Source: Campylobacter lari subsp. concheus
GTDB taxonomy: Bacteria > Campylobacterota > Campylobacteria > Campylobacterales > Campylobacteraceae
NCBI RefSeq assembly: GCF_008245025.1
Contig: NZ_CP043426.1
Coordinates: 1,424,516-1,488,515, forward strand
DNA: 64,000 bases
Direction: 5' to 3'
Shown: positions 1 through 9,227 of the stretch, piece by piece
How the letters are laid out: each line of letters starts with the position of its first letter
How positions within the stretch are numbered: the first letter of the stretch is position 1
Translations under genes and position numbers: made by a program
Notes under the pieces: model-generated
Told to the model about the DNA's origin: nothing
Databases searched by the model: none
The model's input: only the letters and a program-made list of their open reading frames with translations

Positions 1-848
1 ACATCTAAAGCTTCAAAACCTGCAATTGCTACAATATCACCTGTTCCTGCCTCATCGATGTCCATTTTTTCAAGACCCATAAAACCAATAAGTTTTGAAA
101 TTCTTCCATTGATTTTAGAACCATCTGCCTTAGCAAGCATTACATTTTGATTTTTCTTTACTTTACCATTAAAAATTCTTGCAATTCCTATTTTACCAAC
201 GAAATTATCATAACCTAGAGTAAAAACTTGAAGCTGTAAAGGGTTTTCATCACTACCGCTTGGAGCAGGTACGCGCTCAAGTATAGTCTTAAACAATGGC
301 TCCATATTAGCACTTTCATCTTCAAGTGCAAGTTTTGCGTAACCATTTTTAGCAGCTGCATAAACTACAGCAAAATCAAGTTGTTCATCATTTGCTTCTA
401 AAGCCACAAAAAGATCAAAAATTTCATTAATTACTCTTTCAGGATCGGCAGCTGGTTTGTCGATTTTATTAATAACAACAATAGGTTTAAGCCCTAAAGA
501 TAAAGCTTTTTTTACCACAAATTTAGTTTGAGGCATAACACCTTCTTGCGCATCAACCAAAAGCAAAACTCCATCAACCATTTTTAACACACGCTCAACC
601 TCACCGCCAAAATCAGCATGACCTGGAGTGTCTATGATATTTATTTTGGTGCCTTTATAATTAATAGCAGTATTTTTAGAAAGTATAGTAATACCTCTTT
701 CTTTTTCTATATCATTACTATCCATCACACGCTCTGCTATTTGCTCGCGTTCACTAAAGGTTCCTGATTGTTTTAAAAGCTCATCTACCATTGTTGTTTT
801 TCCATGGTCAACGTGAGCTATAACAGCTATATTTCTAATATTGTCCAA
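1..848 (-). CDS. typA: Ribosome-associated GTPase TypA/BipA (N-terminal part, cut by window edge)
   Basis: This is the first 282 or so codons of the translational GTPase TypA (BipA), which acts on the ribosome and in stress and assembly responses. The open frame runs off the left edge without a stop. Read on the minus strand it shows the P-loop AHVDHGKT, the switch region RGITI, the G3 motif [15 protein letters not shown] and the G4 motif NKID, in the order typical of EF-G-like GTPases, then the start of domain II. I chose a TTG start at 848 because it has a good ribosome binding site (ggaga) just upstream and gives the usual family N-terminus ([15 protein letters not shown]). It is divergent from the flagellar operon to its right, as in C. 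jejuni Cj0039c/Cj0040. Confidence 0.95.
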   Translation of the reverse strand, partial: MDNIRNIAVIAHVDHGKTTMVDELLKQSGTFSEREQIAERVMDSNDIEKERGITILSKNTAINYKGTKINIIDTPGHADFGGEVERVLKMVDGVLLLVDAQEGVMPQTKFVVKKALSLGLKPIVVINKIDKPAADPERVINEIFDLFVALEANDEQLDFAVVYAAAKNGYAKLALEDESANMEPLFKTILERVPAPSGSDENPLQLQVFTLGYDNFVGKIGIARIFNGKVKKNQNVMLAKADGSKINGRISKLIGFMGLEKMDIDEAGTGDIVAIAGFEALD

Positions 849-922
849 GTTTTTCTCCAAAGTCTTAAATTTAAAATCTAATATTATATAAAAAAATTGC
901 TTAAAAATTAAGATTGCCAAAT

Positions 923-938
923 TGGAACACTTGTTGCT
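923..938 (+). promoter_or_regulatory. Sigma54 (RpoN) promoter of the fliK-flgD-flgE operon
   Basis: The sequence TGGAACACTTGTTGCTT carries GG at 924-925 and GC at 936-937. The 10-nt interval between them is the fixed -24/-12 spacing of sigma54 promoters, and the surrounding bases match TGGNAC-N5-TTGC. It lies about 40 nt upstream of the first operon start. In Campylobacter, hook and basal-body genes belong to the RpoN/FlgSR class, which fits the genes that follow. The site is read directly from sequence; its use is inferred. Confidence 0.85.
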
Positions 939-975
939 TTTATTTTGGCTAAGAATTATTTTTAAGGAGAAAAAT

Positions 976-1314
976 ATGTCAAACCTAGGAACTCAAATCT
1001 TTAAAGCTAACTTAGAAAAACAAGGAACTTCAGTTTTAAATAGTAAGCATTTTATGGAACTTTTAAATTATTTAGAAGTTGTAAATTCAAACGAAGAAAA
1101 AGAACTAAACTATGCAAAACTTTCAAGCAAAGTAAGTGAAATTTTAGATGATGCTCATAATGAAAATGCGGTTTTAAATGCTAAAAATATAGAAGAATTG
1201 CTAGTAATATTTAAAAACTTTAATCTTTCTCATGAAAATTTAAAAATTGATTGTGCAGCACAATTGCAAAATTTATTTCCAAATTTAGCAAAAAATAATT
1301 TTTTGGTAGGTTAA
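976..1314 (+). CDS. Small conserved protein heading the hook operon (Cj0040-like)
   Basis: This is a 112-residue soluble protein of unknown function, rich in Leu, Asn and Lys and predicted mostly helical, without signal peptide or membrane segment. The start at 976 is chosen because aaggagaaaaat lies directly upstream; an earlier in-frame start would overlap the sigma54 promoter. It is the first gene after that promoter and ends 3 nt before fliK, so it is almost certainly co-transcribed with fliK, flgD and flgE. The position matches C. jejuni Cj0040. The pattern [20 protein letters not shown] recurs loosely near residues 65-85 ([14 protein letters not shown]), suggesting two related helical units. 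A role in hook assembly is inferred from position only. Confidence 0.75.
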   Translation: MSNLGTQIFKANLEKQGTSVLNSKHFMELLNYLEVVNSNEEKELNYAKLSSKVSEILDDAHNENAVLNAKNIEELLVIFKNFNLSHENLKIDCAAQLQNLFPNLAKNNFLVG

Positions 1315-1317
1315 TTA

Positions 1318-2946
1318 ATGTCAAATATCCAAGCTAGCGATGCTTTAAACTTACTAAGCATCGCTCCACAAAATGAAAATCCTAGTAAAGAAAGTACTAA
1401 TTCAAATAGTAATGGAGAAGAATTTTTACATTCACTATTGCAAGCTATAGATGAAAAAGATGGAAGTTTACCAAAAGACTTTAAAGCACCACAAAAAGAA
1501 AATAAAAACGAAAGCTTAAAAGAAACCATTGATGATAAAGCTCAACTAGACGAAAAGGATGCTCTAAAGCTTTTTGAAGGTGCAAATTTTATGCAAATTC
1601 TTTCTTTACTAGAAGTTTTACAAAGTGATAGCAAGGATATAAAATTAAACAAATTTATCCAAGATAATACTGCTATTTTAGCTCTTGAAAAAAACCTACA
1701 CAAGTTAAAAAATATAAAAAATATCAATGAACTTTTTAATATAGCAAAAGAACTTGGATTAAATATAAAAAATATAAAATTTGAACAAATCAAAGATTTA
1801 AAAGAAGCTTTTCCAAATCTTGATAAAAAAGGTTTTTTTGAAAATACAAAACAAAACAATACTAATGTTTTTCAAGATTTAATCAATCAAAAAATTACCA
1901 AGCTTTTAAAAGAAAAACCAAATACCAATAAAAATATAAAAAGCAAAGAAAACGAAGGTGTTTCTTTACTTTCTTCTGCTTTAAAAAACATAGAGCTTCC
2001 AAAAAAAGATGTAAAAGTAAAAGAAAATATTCAAAATATAGATTTTAAAGAAAAATTTATAGAAAAAAATCAAGATAACAAAGAAACAAAAAATATAAAA
2101 AATATTAATAAAAATGATAAATTAAATGATATTGAACTCATCAATTTAACTCAAAATTCAAACTTAAAAAAAGAAATTAAAGATAAAGAAAAAATAGATT
2201 TTAAAGAAATATTAAAAAATGAAAAACTAACTACTAGTGAAGATAGTTTTAATAAAAAAATAAGTTCTGTTTTAGAAAATTCAAAAGACTTAAAAGCTGA
2301 GTTAACAAATACAAAAAATACTCAAAATTTACAAAATCAAGATTTAAAAATTAATTTAGAAAATTTATTAAATCCTCAAGAAAAACAATTAAAAACAGAA
2401 AAAAACACTCAGAACACAGATGTTTTTAACGATATTTTCAAAAACACTAAAGAATCTACAAAAGATGATAGTGATCATAATGAAGAAAATTTAAATTCTT
2501 ACATAAAAGAGATGAATAGAGTTTCTAGTAATTTTGTGAAAAATCAAAATATTCCTATAAAAGAAACTTTCAACGATTTTGCCCAAGAATTTAAGGACAA
2601 ACTAGAAAGTTATAAAGCACCTATAACTCGCTTTAGTATAACTTTAAATCCACACAATCTTGGAGAAGTAGAAGTTACCTTAGTCCAAAGAGGATCTAAT
2701 CTAAACATCAGCTTTAATTCCAATCAAAATACTTTAAATCTTTTCATACAACATCAAGCTGAGTTTAAAAACGCTCTTGTAAACATGGGATTTACAAATT
2801 TAGAAATGAATTTTAATAATCAAGAAAGAAAAGAACAAAATAATCAACAAAAACAAAAAAACAATAATAAAGAAAATAAGGTGAATTTAGAAAAAGAAAT
2901 TCAAGAAAAGCCGAGCTTAGAAATGGTTTTAGCAAAATATTTTTAA
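1318..2946 (+). CDS. fliK: Flagellar hook-length control protein FliK
   Basis: FliK is the secreted molecular ruler that stops hook growth and switches flagellar export to late substrates. The 542-residue protein has a long, low-complexity Lys/Asn-rich region (about residues 20-420) and a conserved C-terminal Flg_hook domain (about 430-505). That domain contains the family hallmark LNPHNLGEVEVTL followed by a hydrophobic stretch with NMGF. The disordered middle fits a ruler whose length rather than sequence matters, and it diverges fast among campylobacters. It follows the small operon leader by 3 nt and precedes flgD. It corresponds in position to C. jejuni Cj0041. Confidence 0.93.
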   Translation: MSNIQASDALNLLSIAPQNENPSKESTNSNSNGEEFLHSLLQAIDEKDGSLPKDFKAPQKENKNESLKETIDDKAQLDEKDALKLFEGANFMQILSLLEVLQSDSKDIKLNKFIQDNTAILALEKNLHKLKNIKNINELFNIAKELGLNIKNIKFEQIKDLKEAFPNLDKKGFFENTKQNNTNVFQDLINQKITKLLKEKPNTNKNIKSKENEGVSLLSSALKNIELPKKDVKVKENIQNIDFKEKFIEKNQDNKETKNIKNINKNDKLNDIELINLTQNSNLKKEIKDKEKIDFKEILKNEKLTTSEDSFNKKISSVLENSKDLKAELTNTKNTQNLQNQDLKINLENLLNPQEKQLKTEKNTQNTDVFNDIFKNTKESTKDDSDHNEENLNSYIKEMNRVSSNFVKNQNIPIKETFNDFAQEFKDKLESYKAPITRFSITLNPHNLGEVEVTLVQRGSNLNISFNSNQNTLNLFIQHQAEFKNALVNMGFTNLEMNFNNQERKEQNNQQKQKNNNKENKVNLEKEIQEKPSLEMVLAKYF

Positions 2947-2995
2947 ATGGAATATTTTTTGCTTTAAGCCTTAAAAACATATAAAAAGGATTTTT

Positions 2996-4009
2996 ATGTC
3001 AAATATAAATACACAAACTCTTCAAGGTCCTTTAGCAACACTCAATACTAAAGATATGCCAAATGCAAAAGGAAACACTAGAGCCGGAGAAAGTAGCGAA
3101 GATAATGGATTGGTTTATAATCCTGGAGCAGAACTTGACAAGGATGCGTTTTTAAAGCTTCTTTTGATAGAACTTCAACACCAAGATCCAACTGATCCTA
3201 TGGATACTGAAAAAATGCTTACCCAAACAGCACAACTTTCAGCACTTGAAATGCAAGATAACACCAATAAAACTATGACTCAACTAGTAGATGCGATGGC
3301 TAAATTGCAAAATTCTATTGCAGCAAGTACTGGTATGAGTGCATTAGCTGCGGTTGGGAAACTTGCAACAGTTAAAGATGACTATCTTGTAGTAGCAGAT
3401 GATGATATACAATTTCAAATTAATATGTATTTACCAAAAGAACCACAAAAAGGTAAAAAGACTGATATTGACACTGAAGGTTTTGAACTTAAGAAAAATG
3501 GCGAAGATAAACTAGACATTACAGGTAAGGTAGATAAAGAAATAGCAGGCCCTGGGGAAACTGTATATGTAAAATTAGTTGATGATAAAGGCCAAGAAGA
3601 AACTGTTAAAGCAGTAGTTGGTGAGGATCAAACCTTTAAAATAATAGGACATACCCCAAGTGTTGATATCAAGACAGCCAAGATTGATTCAGCTTATAAA
3701 TCAGATAGCGAGCCTGTAACATTTACTATTTATAATGAAGCAGGTGATCCTGTAAGAACAATGAAAGTTAAAGATATGACTGCAGGTATGAAACAGATTG
3801 TTTGGGATAGAACAGATGACAGCGGAAACCCTGTGCCATCTGGCAAATACTATGTAAGAGCAAGTTACATAGGTGAAGATGGAACAACAGTTAACTCAAC
3901 TTATGGTGCCTACCCTATCACTGGTGTTAAATTTGAAGATGGTGAAGCTCTAGTTGGTATGGGCGGTAGCTGGGTTAAATGGGAAGATATTAAAGAAATT
4001 ACAGGATAA
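2996..4009 (+). CDS. flgD: Flagellar hook cap (scaffold) protein FlgD
   Basis: FlgD caps the growing hook and directs polymerisation of hook subunits. The 337-residue protein has the conserved N-terminal FlgD core (about residues 45-115) with DKDAFLKLLLIELQHQDPTD and MLTQTAQLSALEMQ. A Tudor-like and FlgD Ig-like region follows near residues 235-300 with VRTMKVKDMTAGMKQIVWD. The middle (about 145-240) is an Asp/Lys-rich insertion, making it longer than typical enteric FlgD (about 230 residues). The ribosome binding site aaaagga precedes the ATG. It sits between fliK and the hook-type gene, 4 nt before the next start, in one operon. Confidence 0.94.
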   Translation: MSNINTQTLQGPLATLNTKDMPNAKGNTRAGESSEDNGLVYNPGAELDKDAFLKLLLIELQHQDPTDPMDTEKMLTQTAQLSALEMQDNTNKTMTQLVDAMAKLQNSIAASTGMSALAAVGKLATVKDDYLVVADDDIQFQINMYLPKEPQKGKKTDIDTEGFELKKNGEDKLDITGKVDKEIAGPGETVYVKLVDDKGQEETVKAVVGEDQTFKIIGHTPSVDIKTAKIDSAYKSDSEPVTFTIYNEAGDPVRTMKVKDMTAGMKQIVWDRTDDSGNPVPSGKYYVRASYIGEDGTTVNSTYGAYPITGVKFEDGEALVGMGGSWVKWEDIKEITG

Positions 4010-4013
4010 AATC

Positions 4014-5639
4014 ATGTTTACAGCATTTTACAATGGAGTAAATGGGGTAAAATCCCAAAGTTATGGTATAGACAATACTGCTCATAATATAAGTAATGTC
4101 AATACGGTTGGTTTTAAATACTCCGATGTAGCATTTAAAGATGTATTTTACAGCACTGTTACAACCCAATCATACAACAAAGGTCAAACTGGTTATGGTA
4201 GTGTAGCAGGAGCTACAAATGATGTTTTTGAACAAGGACCACTAGTTTCTACTGATAATGAATTTGATGTGGCTATTGCCGGAAAGGGCTTTTTTGGTGT
4301 AAGTAATGCCAATGGAGTTTATTATACTAGAAATGGTGCTTTTAAACCTGATGCAAACGGATTTTTAGTAGATTCAAATGGTAATTATGTGCTTGGGACT
4401 ATGAATCCATCATTAAAAGAAATTCAGCTAAGCGATAGGGTTTCTAATATGTTTGGTCAAGTTATGGGACAAAAAGTTACCACAGCTTGGAGTGGAACAC
4501 CTGGGGAAAATTTCCAAATAGGTGGAATTAATACCCAAGGACCTATTTCTGTGCCTAAAAATCTTTATTTACCACCTCAACCAACACAAAATATCACTTG
4601 GAGTGGGAATTTAGACACAAGCACCAAAACAGAAGCAGTGAATATAGATGTAGATGCTTCTAAATTTGATTTTAGCAAAAATGAAGATGGTAGTGTAAAA
4701 ATTTCAGGTAGTGTAAAAGATGAGCAAATTTTTGGTTTAAAGCCTGGTGATACTATATATTTTAAAATTACTGATGAAAAAGGTGCTAGTCAAACATTAC
4801 AAGCTACTTTAGATGAAAATTTGGCTTTTAGTATTGACAATCAAAAACTAGATAAAGTAGATTTAGAAACAGCTAAGTTAGAATCATCTCATTTAAGTGT
4901 AGAAAAAGAAGTAGCTGATAGCACAGAACTTTCTGCAAAATTAATTAATCCTGATGGTTCTACTAGTTGGGTTAAGGTTAAATTAGATAGAGTTTTACCG
5001 CAAAATGGCACAGATTTAGAATACAAAGCGGTTGCTCAAGTATATGATAATGATGGCAATAAAATAGGTGGAACTACCGAAGGTTTAATCACCTTTAATG
5101 AAGCTGGAGCTTTGGTATCTAGCACTCTAAACTCGGTTGATAATAATGGGACAAAAGTCAATATAAACCTTGGTTCTTATTATGATCCAAACATACCAAA
5201 TTCAGGTTATGATGGACTTCATGCTTTAAAAAATAAACAGCCTTCAGTACACACACAAACAGATGGCAAAGGTGAAGGGTTTTTAAATAATTATTCTATC
5301 AACACAGATGGTACTATCATCGCCACTTTTACCAATGGTGATCAAATAGCTATGGCAAAACTTGCTTTGTTTAATTTTACCAATGAACAAGGTTTAGAAA
5401 AGCTAGGAGAAAATCTTTATGGACAAACAGGAAATAGCGGTAATCCAACCTTTTTACTTGATAATAATGGAAATTTCAGCACAGCAACCTTTAAAGGCTC
5501 TTATTTAGAGCAATCAAATGTAGATTTATCCGTAGCCTTTACAAACTTAATCACTTTGCAAAAAGCTTATGATTCAAGTAGTAAAAGTATCACAACAGCT
5601 GATCAAATGATACAAAAAGCAATCAACATGAAACGCTAA
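4014..5639 (+). CDS. flgE: FlgE-family flagellar hook protein (Cj0043-like)
   Basis: This is an axial flagellar protein of the hook/rod family, 541 residues from the ATG at 4014. That start gives the canonical N-terminus MFTAFYNGVNG, and the longer upstream frame inside flgD is not needed. The N-terminal rod-type motif NTAHNISNVNTVGFK (about 22-36) and the C-terminal heptad region (YLEQSNVDLSVAFTNLITLQKAYD) polymerise as paired coiled coils. FlgE D2-type segments lie between. In C. jejuni the main hook subunit is a second, larger FlgE encoded elsewhere (Cj1729c), so this homologue may be a hook-associated or alternative subunit; that caveat comes from recollection, not from this sequence. It ends the sigma54 operon. 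Confidence 0.9.
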   Translation: MFTAFYNGVNGVKSQSYGIDNTAHNISNVNTVGFKYSDVAFKDVFYSTVTTQSYNKGQTGYGSVAGATNDVFEQGPLVSTDNEFDVAIAGKGFFGVSNANGVYYTRNGAFKPDANGFLVDSNGNYVLGTMNPSLKEIQLSDRVSNMFGQVMGQKVTTAWSGTPGENFQIGGINTQGPISVPKNLYLPPQPTQNITWSGNLDTSTKTEAVNIDVDASKFDFSKNEDGSVKISGSVKDEQIFGLKPGDTIYFKITDEKGASQTLQATLDENLAFSIDNQKLDKVDLETAKLESSHLSVEKEVADSTELSAKLINPDGSTSWVKVKLDRVLPQNGTDLEYKAVAQVYDNDGNKIGGTTEGLITFNEAGALVSSTLNSVDNNGTKVNINLGSYYDPNIPNSGYDGLHALKNKQPSVHTQTDGKGEGFLNNYSINTDGTIIATFTNGDQIAMAKLALFNFTNEQGLEKLGENLYGQTGNSGNPTFLLDNNGNFSTATFKGSYLEQSNVDLSVAFTNLITLQKAYDSSSKSITTADQMIQKAINMKR

Positions 5640-5649
5640 TTTTAGCCTT

Positions 5650-6093
5650 TCATGATGGTTCTTTTGAATTTTTTTCCAAAATATATTTTATTTCTTGCTC
5701 AAAAAACTCATACACCCTAAGTTGCACTAAAGCTTCTTCTTCATTTTTATCCATCAAACGCTCAAGTCTATGAAAATTAATCTTTTTTGCATATCTTGGA
5801 TTTTTCTTTAAAAGTGAAGCAATATTTTTAAGCAAAGTATCCAAACTAAGCTCATTTTTTAAAACTCTATCCACATATTCTTTAGAAGTTTGCACTAAAA
5901 TAGCCTGCCTACTTTTATCATTTGGATAAACTTCACTTGCAATATCAGCCAAAACTTGCCAAATTTCTGTTTTTATAGTTTTATTTGCCACAATAATAGC
6001 AGCAAAAGATTTTGCTCTAAATTCTAAAGACAAATGACTAGGAACAAAAAATTCTCTAAATTTAGATAAAAAGTTTGCAAATATATTCAACAT
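5650..6093 (-). CDS. Hypothetical protein (Cj0044c-like position)
   Basis: This 147-residue protein is of unknown function. It is predicted mainly alpha-helical, with a Lys/Glu-rich C-terminal half (KKNPRYAKKINFHRLERLMDK), no signal peptide and no convincing transmembrane segment. It converges on flgE, with only 10 nt between the stops. Its ATG is followed upstream by the SRP RNA promoter on the opposite strand. The same arrangement (a small reverse gene after the hook gene) exists in C. jejuni as Cj0044c, but I cannot assign a function. Confidence 0.7.
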   Translation of the reverse strand: MLNIFANFLSKFREFFVPSHLSLEFRAKSFAAIIVANKTIKTEIWQVLADIASEVYPNDKSRQAILVQTSKEYVDRVLKNELSLDTLLKNIASLLKKNPRYAKKINFHRLERLMDKNEEEALVQLRVYEFFEQEIKYILEKNSKEPS

Positions 6094-6127
6094 ACTTCAC
6101 CTCAATGTTTTTTAAGATATTTTAAGA

Positions 6128-6133
6128 TATTAT
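6128..6133 (+). promoter_or_regulatory. Probable -10 element of the SRP RNA gene
   Basis: TATTAT at 6128-6133 lies about 7 nt upstream of the inferred 5' end of the SRP RNA. The flanks are AT-rich and the element ttttaagata occurs twice just upstream. Campylobacter sigma70 promoters rely on the -10 box with little -35 conservation, so this is a plausible but weak call. Confidence 0.5.
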
Positions 6134-6139
6134 TTCAAC

Positions 6140-6245
6140 TGCCTTCTCTTAGACCTGTGCAATGCTATTTTTAAGCACCGCTTCAGGGTGGGAACACAGC
6201 AGAGCACTTAAACTTAGTGTGTGCCGCAGTCATCTGGGGGAGGGT
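6140..6245 (+). ncRNA. ffs: Signal recognition particle RNA (4.5S-type)
   Basis: The small bacterial SRP RNA binds Ffh and targets nascent membrane proteins. The diagnostic helix 8 is present on the plus strand at about 6183-6209: TCAGG, then GTG, the GGAA tetraloop and CAC, then AGCAG, which is the symmetric-loop signature. The ends pair in the expected long hairpin: CCTTCTCTTAGA (about 6142-6153) is complementary, with G-U pairs, to TCTGGGGGAGGG at the 3' end. A short T-run (ttttta) follows. Length of about 105 nt fits the 4.5S class. It lies alone on the plus strand between two minus-strand genes. Confidence 0.92.
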
Positions 6246-6247
6246 TT

Positions 6248-7471
6248 TTAAAATTTAAAATACCCTTTAATATCCTCACAAATTCTAAAGAAATTTACCC
6301 CATTAATAGTCGGATTTGTTTTAAAATACTCATACATTCCCACAAAACCGCTTTCAAGCTCTTTAGACTTTACTCCATAACTAATTGATAAAGCCGCTTC
6401 TATAAAAGCTGCTAATTTATCACAATGCTTCAAAGCCTTTCCATCAATAGCCTTATAACGATCCTCATTGACCGCATCCAAACTACCGCTATAAACGCTT
6501 GGCTTGTTATTAAAAATACGATTTTCAAATTCATTTTTTACAAAGGCGCTTTCTTCAGTTTGCCCCTCTCTAATACCAAGTATATAGCTAAATTCTTCTC
6601 TAAAAGATAGTGGTATAAAAGGTAAAATTTTCTCATTAATAAGCTTCATTTCATACTCATTGATGATCTCATTTAAACCATCTATACCATATTTTACCGG
6701 AGAGATGATATCTCTAGTTAAACTTTCAGGTAAATCATGGAACAAAGCACAATAAAAATTACTTTCTATCCTACCATCACATGCTTTTACTTCTAAAGAA
6801 TAAAAATAAGATAAAATAGCCACAACAAGCATATGTCCCAAAACCGCAGTTTCTGGAATCCTTGGAGTTTGCGCCCATCTTTTTTGAAAACGCAAACGCC
6901 CACTTAAATCAATTATTTTAGAAATTTTTTGATTAAGGGCTATTTTTCTTGCGCCAATTAATTCATAATAATCTTCTAATTCTTCTTCAACTTTAGCTTT
7001 AATCTCATCGATATCACTTAAAAATGAGCTAGTTTGATAAACTATATTAAACTCCCACCTTGTCGCAAAATACGAAGCGGCTTTTAAAATAAGCCTTTCT
7101 TTTGCATAATCTTTACCTTGCAAAAAAAGCTCATAGCGTTTTAAAAATGCACCATTTTCAATATCTTGAATCATCGGTGCGATTTTACTTAACACCCAAG
7201 CACTTACTTGCTCATTTTTTGCACGTGTTATTTCATGGTACACATCAGGGCGTATATCAGTCACTACTACCCTGCTTAAAAACTCAAAAATCCCCGCTTC
7301 TATGATAAAACGCATATTAACATCTTTTTCCATTTTAGCAATGAAATAAGCAATGATGAATTTATGCGCTTGTTTATCAAGCTCAACTAAATTTGTCATT
7401 CTAGGATAATCATTCCACCTTGATATAGAAGCGGCCTTAAAAATATGCTCTATTAATTCTACACTAATCAT
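6248..7471 (-). CDS. HD-domain phosphohydrolase-like protein
   Basis: This is a 407-residue cytoplasmic protein of the HD metal-dependent phosphohydrolase superfamily, related to the YfbR-like nucleotidase group. The clearest motif set is in the middle: KRWAQTPRIPETAVLGHM (about residues 200-215) followed by ALFHDLPESLTRDI (about 243-256). These supply the H...HD...D metal ligands. A weaker copy of the RW and H pattern near the N-terminus (SRWNDYPRM...QAHKF) suggests a duplicated or degenerate first half. At 407 residues it is about twice the size of YfbR. Its substrate cannot be told from sequence. It is monocistronic, ending 3 nt from the SRP RNA on the other strand. Confidence 0.75.
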   Translation of the reverse strand: MISVELIEHIFKAASISRWNDYPRMTNLVELDKQAHKFIIAYFIAKMEKDVNMRFIIEAGIFEFLSRVVVTDIRPDVYHEITRAKNEQVSAWVLSKIAPMIQDIENGAFLKRYELFLQGKDYAKERLILKAASYFATRWEFNIVYQTSSFLSDIDEIKAKVEEELEDYYELIGARKIALNQKISKIIDLSGRLRFQKRWAQTPRIPETAVLGHMLVVAILSYFYSLEVKACDGRIESNFYCALFHDLPESLTRDIISPVKYGIDGLNEIINEYEMKLINEKILPFIPLSFREEFSYILGIREGQTEESAFVKNEFENRIFNNKPSVYSGSLDAVNEDRYKAIDGKALKHCDKLAAFIEAALSISYGVKSKELESGFVGMYEYFKTNPTINGVNFFRICEDIKGYFKF

Positions 7472-7604
7472 TTATTTCCTTTTTTTGCTGTGATTTTACT
7501 TTATTTTATAATCTTTAGCAAATTTTATTTTGATATTGTGATTTGATATTTTATTGTAAAATAATCTTTAAAACTTATCATCAACATAAATACGAGGTTC
7601 TACC

Positions 7605-8175
7605 ATGATTAAATTAAACAACGAACAAGGTTTTGTAAATATAAATGGTAAAAAAATGATGTGGCCGATTTTTGATGAAGTTTTGTTTTTTTTACAATGA
7701 TATAGCAACAGTAAAACTCAATGGCAAGTGGGGCTTAATAAATAAAAATGGAGATTTTATAATAAGCCCAATATATGACTATATTAGTCACCTTAATGAA
7801 AATTTTATAACTATTCAAATAGGTAATAAGTATGGTTTCTCTGACAAAAACGGAAAAATTATAACTGAACCAAAATTTGACGATACGAATGGTTTTTACG
7901 AAAATTTGATATCGGTTTTAATAAATGACAAATGGGGTTTTATTGACACAAATGGAGAATTTATAATAAAGCCTAAATTTGATTATGCGGGAAATTTTAA
8001 CGAAGGACTTGCAGATATAAAACTAAATGAAAAATGGGGGTTTATAAACAATAAAGGGGAAATTGTTATAAATCCTATATTTGATGAAGTAGAGAGTTTT
8101 TATAATAAAGCCGCAATAGTTCAGTTAAATGGAAAATGGGGTTTTGTAGATACTAGTGGAAACATTATAAAATAG
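7605..8175 (+). pseudogene. WG-repeat protein, frameshifted at a T8 tract
   Basis: This gene encodes tandem WG repeats (KWGxIxxxGxFIIxPxFD), a beta-rich repeat often found in cell-envelope or effector-type proteins of unknown function. From the ATG at 7605 the frame gives MIKLNNEQGFVNINGKK up to FDEV, then runs through T8 (7686-7693) and stops at 7700. Dropping one T joins it to the downstream frame (YNDIATVKLNGKWG) and restores a regular repeat, which can be matched to the last repeat FDEVESFYNKAAIVQLNGKW. Intact, it would be about 189 residues with about five repeats. The downstream part could still start at a TTG at 7672. No signal peptide is visible. It may be a true frameshift, slippage or a sequencing error. 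Confidence 0.75.
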
Positions 8176-8246
8176 CAAATATAAATTTGATATTATTCCA
8201 ATTACTAGAACTTTTATTTTCGCATACTCATTATAATTTTAGCAAA

Positions 8247-9227
8247 TTAAAAACTTTCTATATCACTTAACTTAAGATAAATTTCATCATTTTTACTAAG
8301 TTCTTTATGATGATAAATGCTAAAAATATGTCCTTCCAAACTTACACTTATCTCATAAAAATCCCCATAAAACACGCATTCTAAAACACTGGCTTTTAAA
8401 GAGGTTTGTGTTACTGAAATTTGTATATCATTAGGGCGTAAAATACCATTTTTACTTTGCAAATATGCTTTGAATTTCTCATCTAAAATTGTATTTGGAT
8501 CTATAAAAAATGCTTCCCCCAAAAAGCAAGCGCTATCTATATTTTTAGGCTTATAAAAAAGCTCTTTAGCACTTCCATAGTCTAAAATTTTCTCATCCTT
8601 AATCAAAGCGATATTATCTGATAAATAAAAAGCATCGTCTTTATCATGTGTGACAAAAATAGCACTAAGCTTATGCTCTTTTAAGATATTTTTGATTTCT
8701 TTGCGCATTTTAACGCTTAAAGTGTGATTTAAATTTGAAAAAGGCTCATCAAAAAGTATGATTTTTGGCCTTGCGACTATGGTTCTTGCTAATGCTACTC
8801 TTTGGGCTTGCCCACCGCTTAGCTCATTTGGGTAGCGTTTTAAAAGTGTATTTAAATTTAAAATTTCTAAAACCTGATCAAGCCTTTGTTTTTGCTCGTT
8901 TTTACTTAAAAAACTTATACCAAAGCATATATTTTCTTCTACATTTAAGTGCGGAAACAAAGCATAATCTTGAAACAAAACCCCCACATCACGCTCTTGA
9001 GGGGCTAAATACACACTCTTAGAAGCAACTAGTTTATCCCCTATATAAATATTACCATCATTGATTTCAAAAAAACCTGCTATACAACCAAGCAAAGAGC
9101 TCTTACCACAACCACTTTCTCCCAAAATACTGATAATCTCACCTTCTTTTAAACTCAAAGAAATTCCTTTTAGAACTTCTGTTTTTCCAAAAGATTTGTA
9201 AAGATTGTCAATTTTTAAGATTTCCAT
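8247..9227 (-). CDS. cfbpC: Ferric iron ABC transporter ATPase CfbpC
   Basis: This is the ATP-hydrolysing subunit of a periplasmic-binding-protein-dependent ferric iron importer. The 326-residue protein shows Walker A GESGCGKSS (about 36-44), Q-loop LFQDYALFP, the signature LSGGQAQRVALAR (about 136-148), Walker B IILFDEP and the H-loop VTHD. The C-terminal extension (about 240-326) resembles the regulatory TOBE-like tail of FbpC/PotA-type ATPases. Its start overlaps the stop of the permease gene by 1 nt, so translation is coupled. Order and family match cfbpABC of C. jejuni (Cj0173c-Cj0175c), which sits under Fur control. Confidence 0.9.
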   Translation of the reverse strand: MEILKIDNLYKSFGKTEVLKGISLSLKEGEIISILGESGCGKSSLLGCIAGFFEINDGNIYIGDKLVASKSVYLAPQERDVGVLFQDYALFPHLNVEENICFGISFLSKNEQKQRLDQVLEILNLNTLLKRYPNELSGGQAQRVALARTIVARPKIILFDEPFSNLNHTLSVKMRKEIKNILKEHKLSAIFVTHDKDDAFYLSDNIALIKDEKILDYGSAKELFYKPKNIDSACFLGEAFFIDPNTILDEKFKAYLQSKNGILRPNDIQISVTQTSLKASVLECVFYGDFYEISVSLEGHIFSIYHHKELSKNDEIYLKLSDIESF

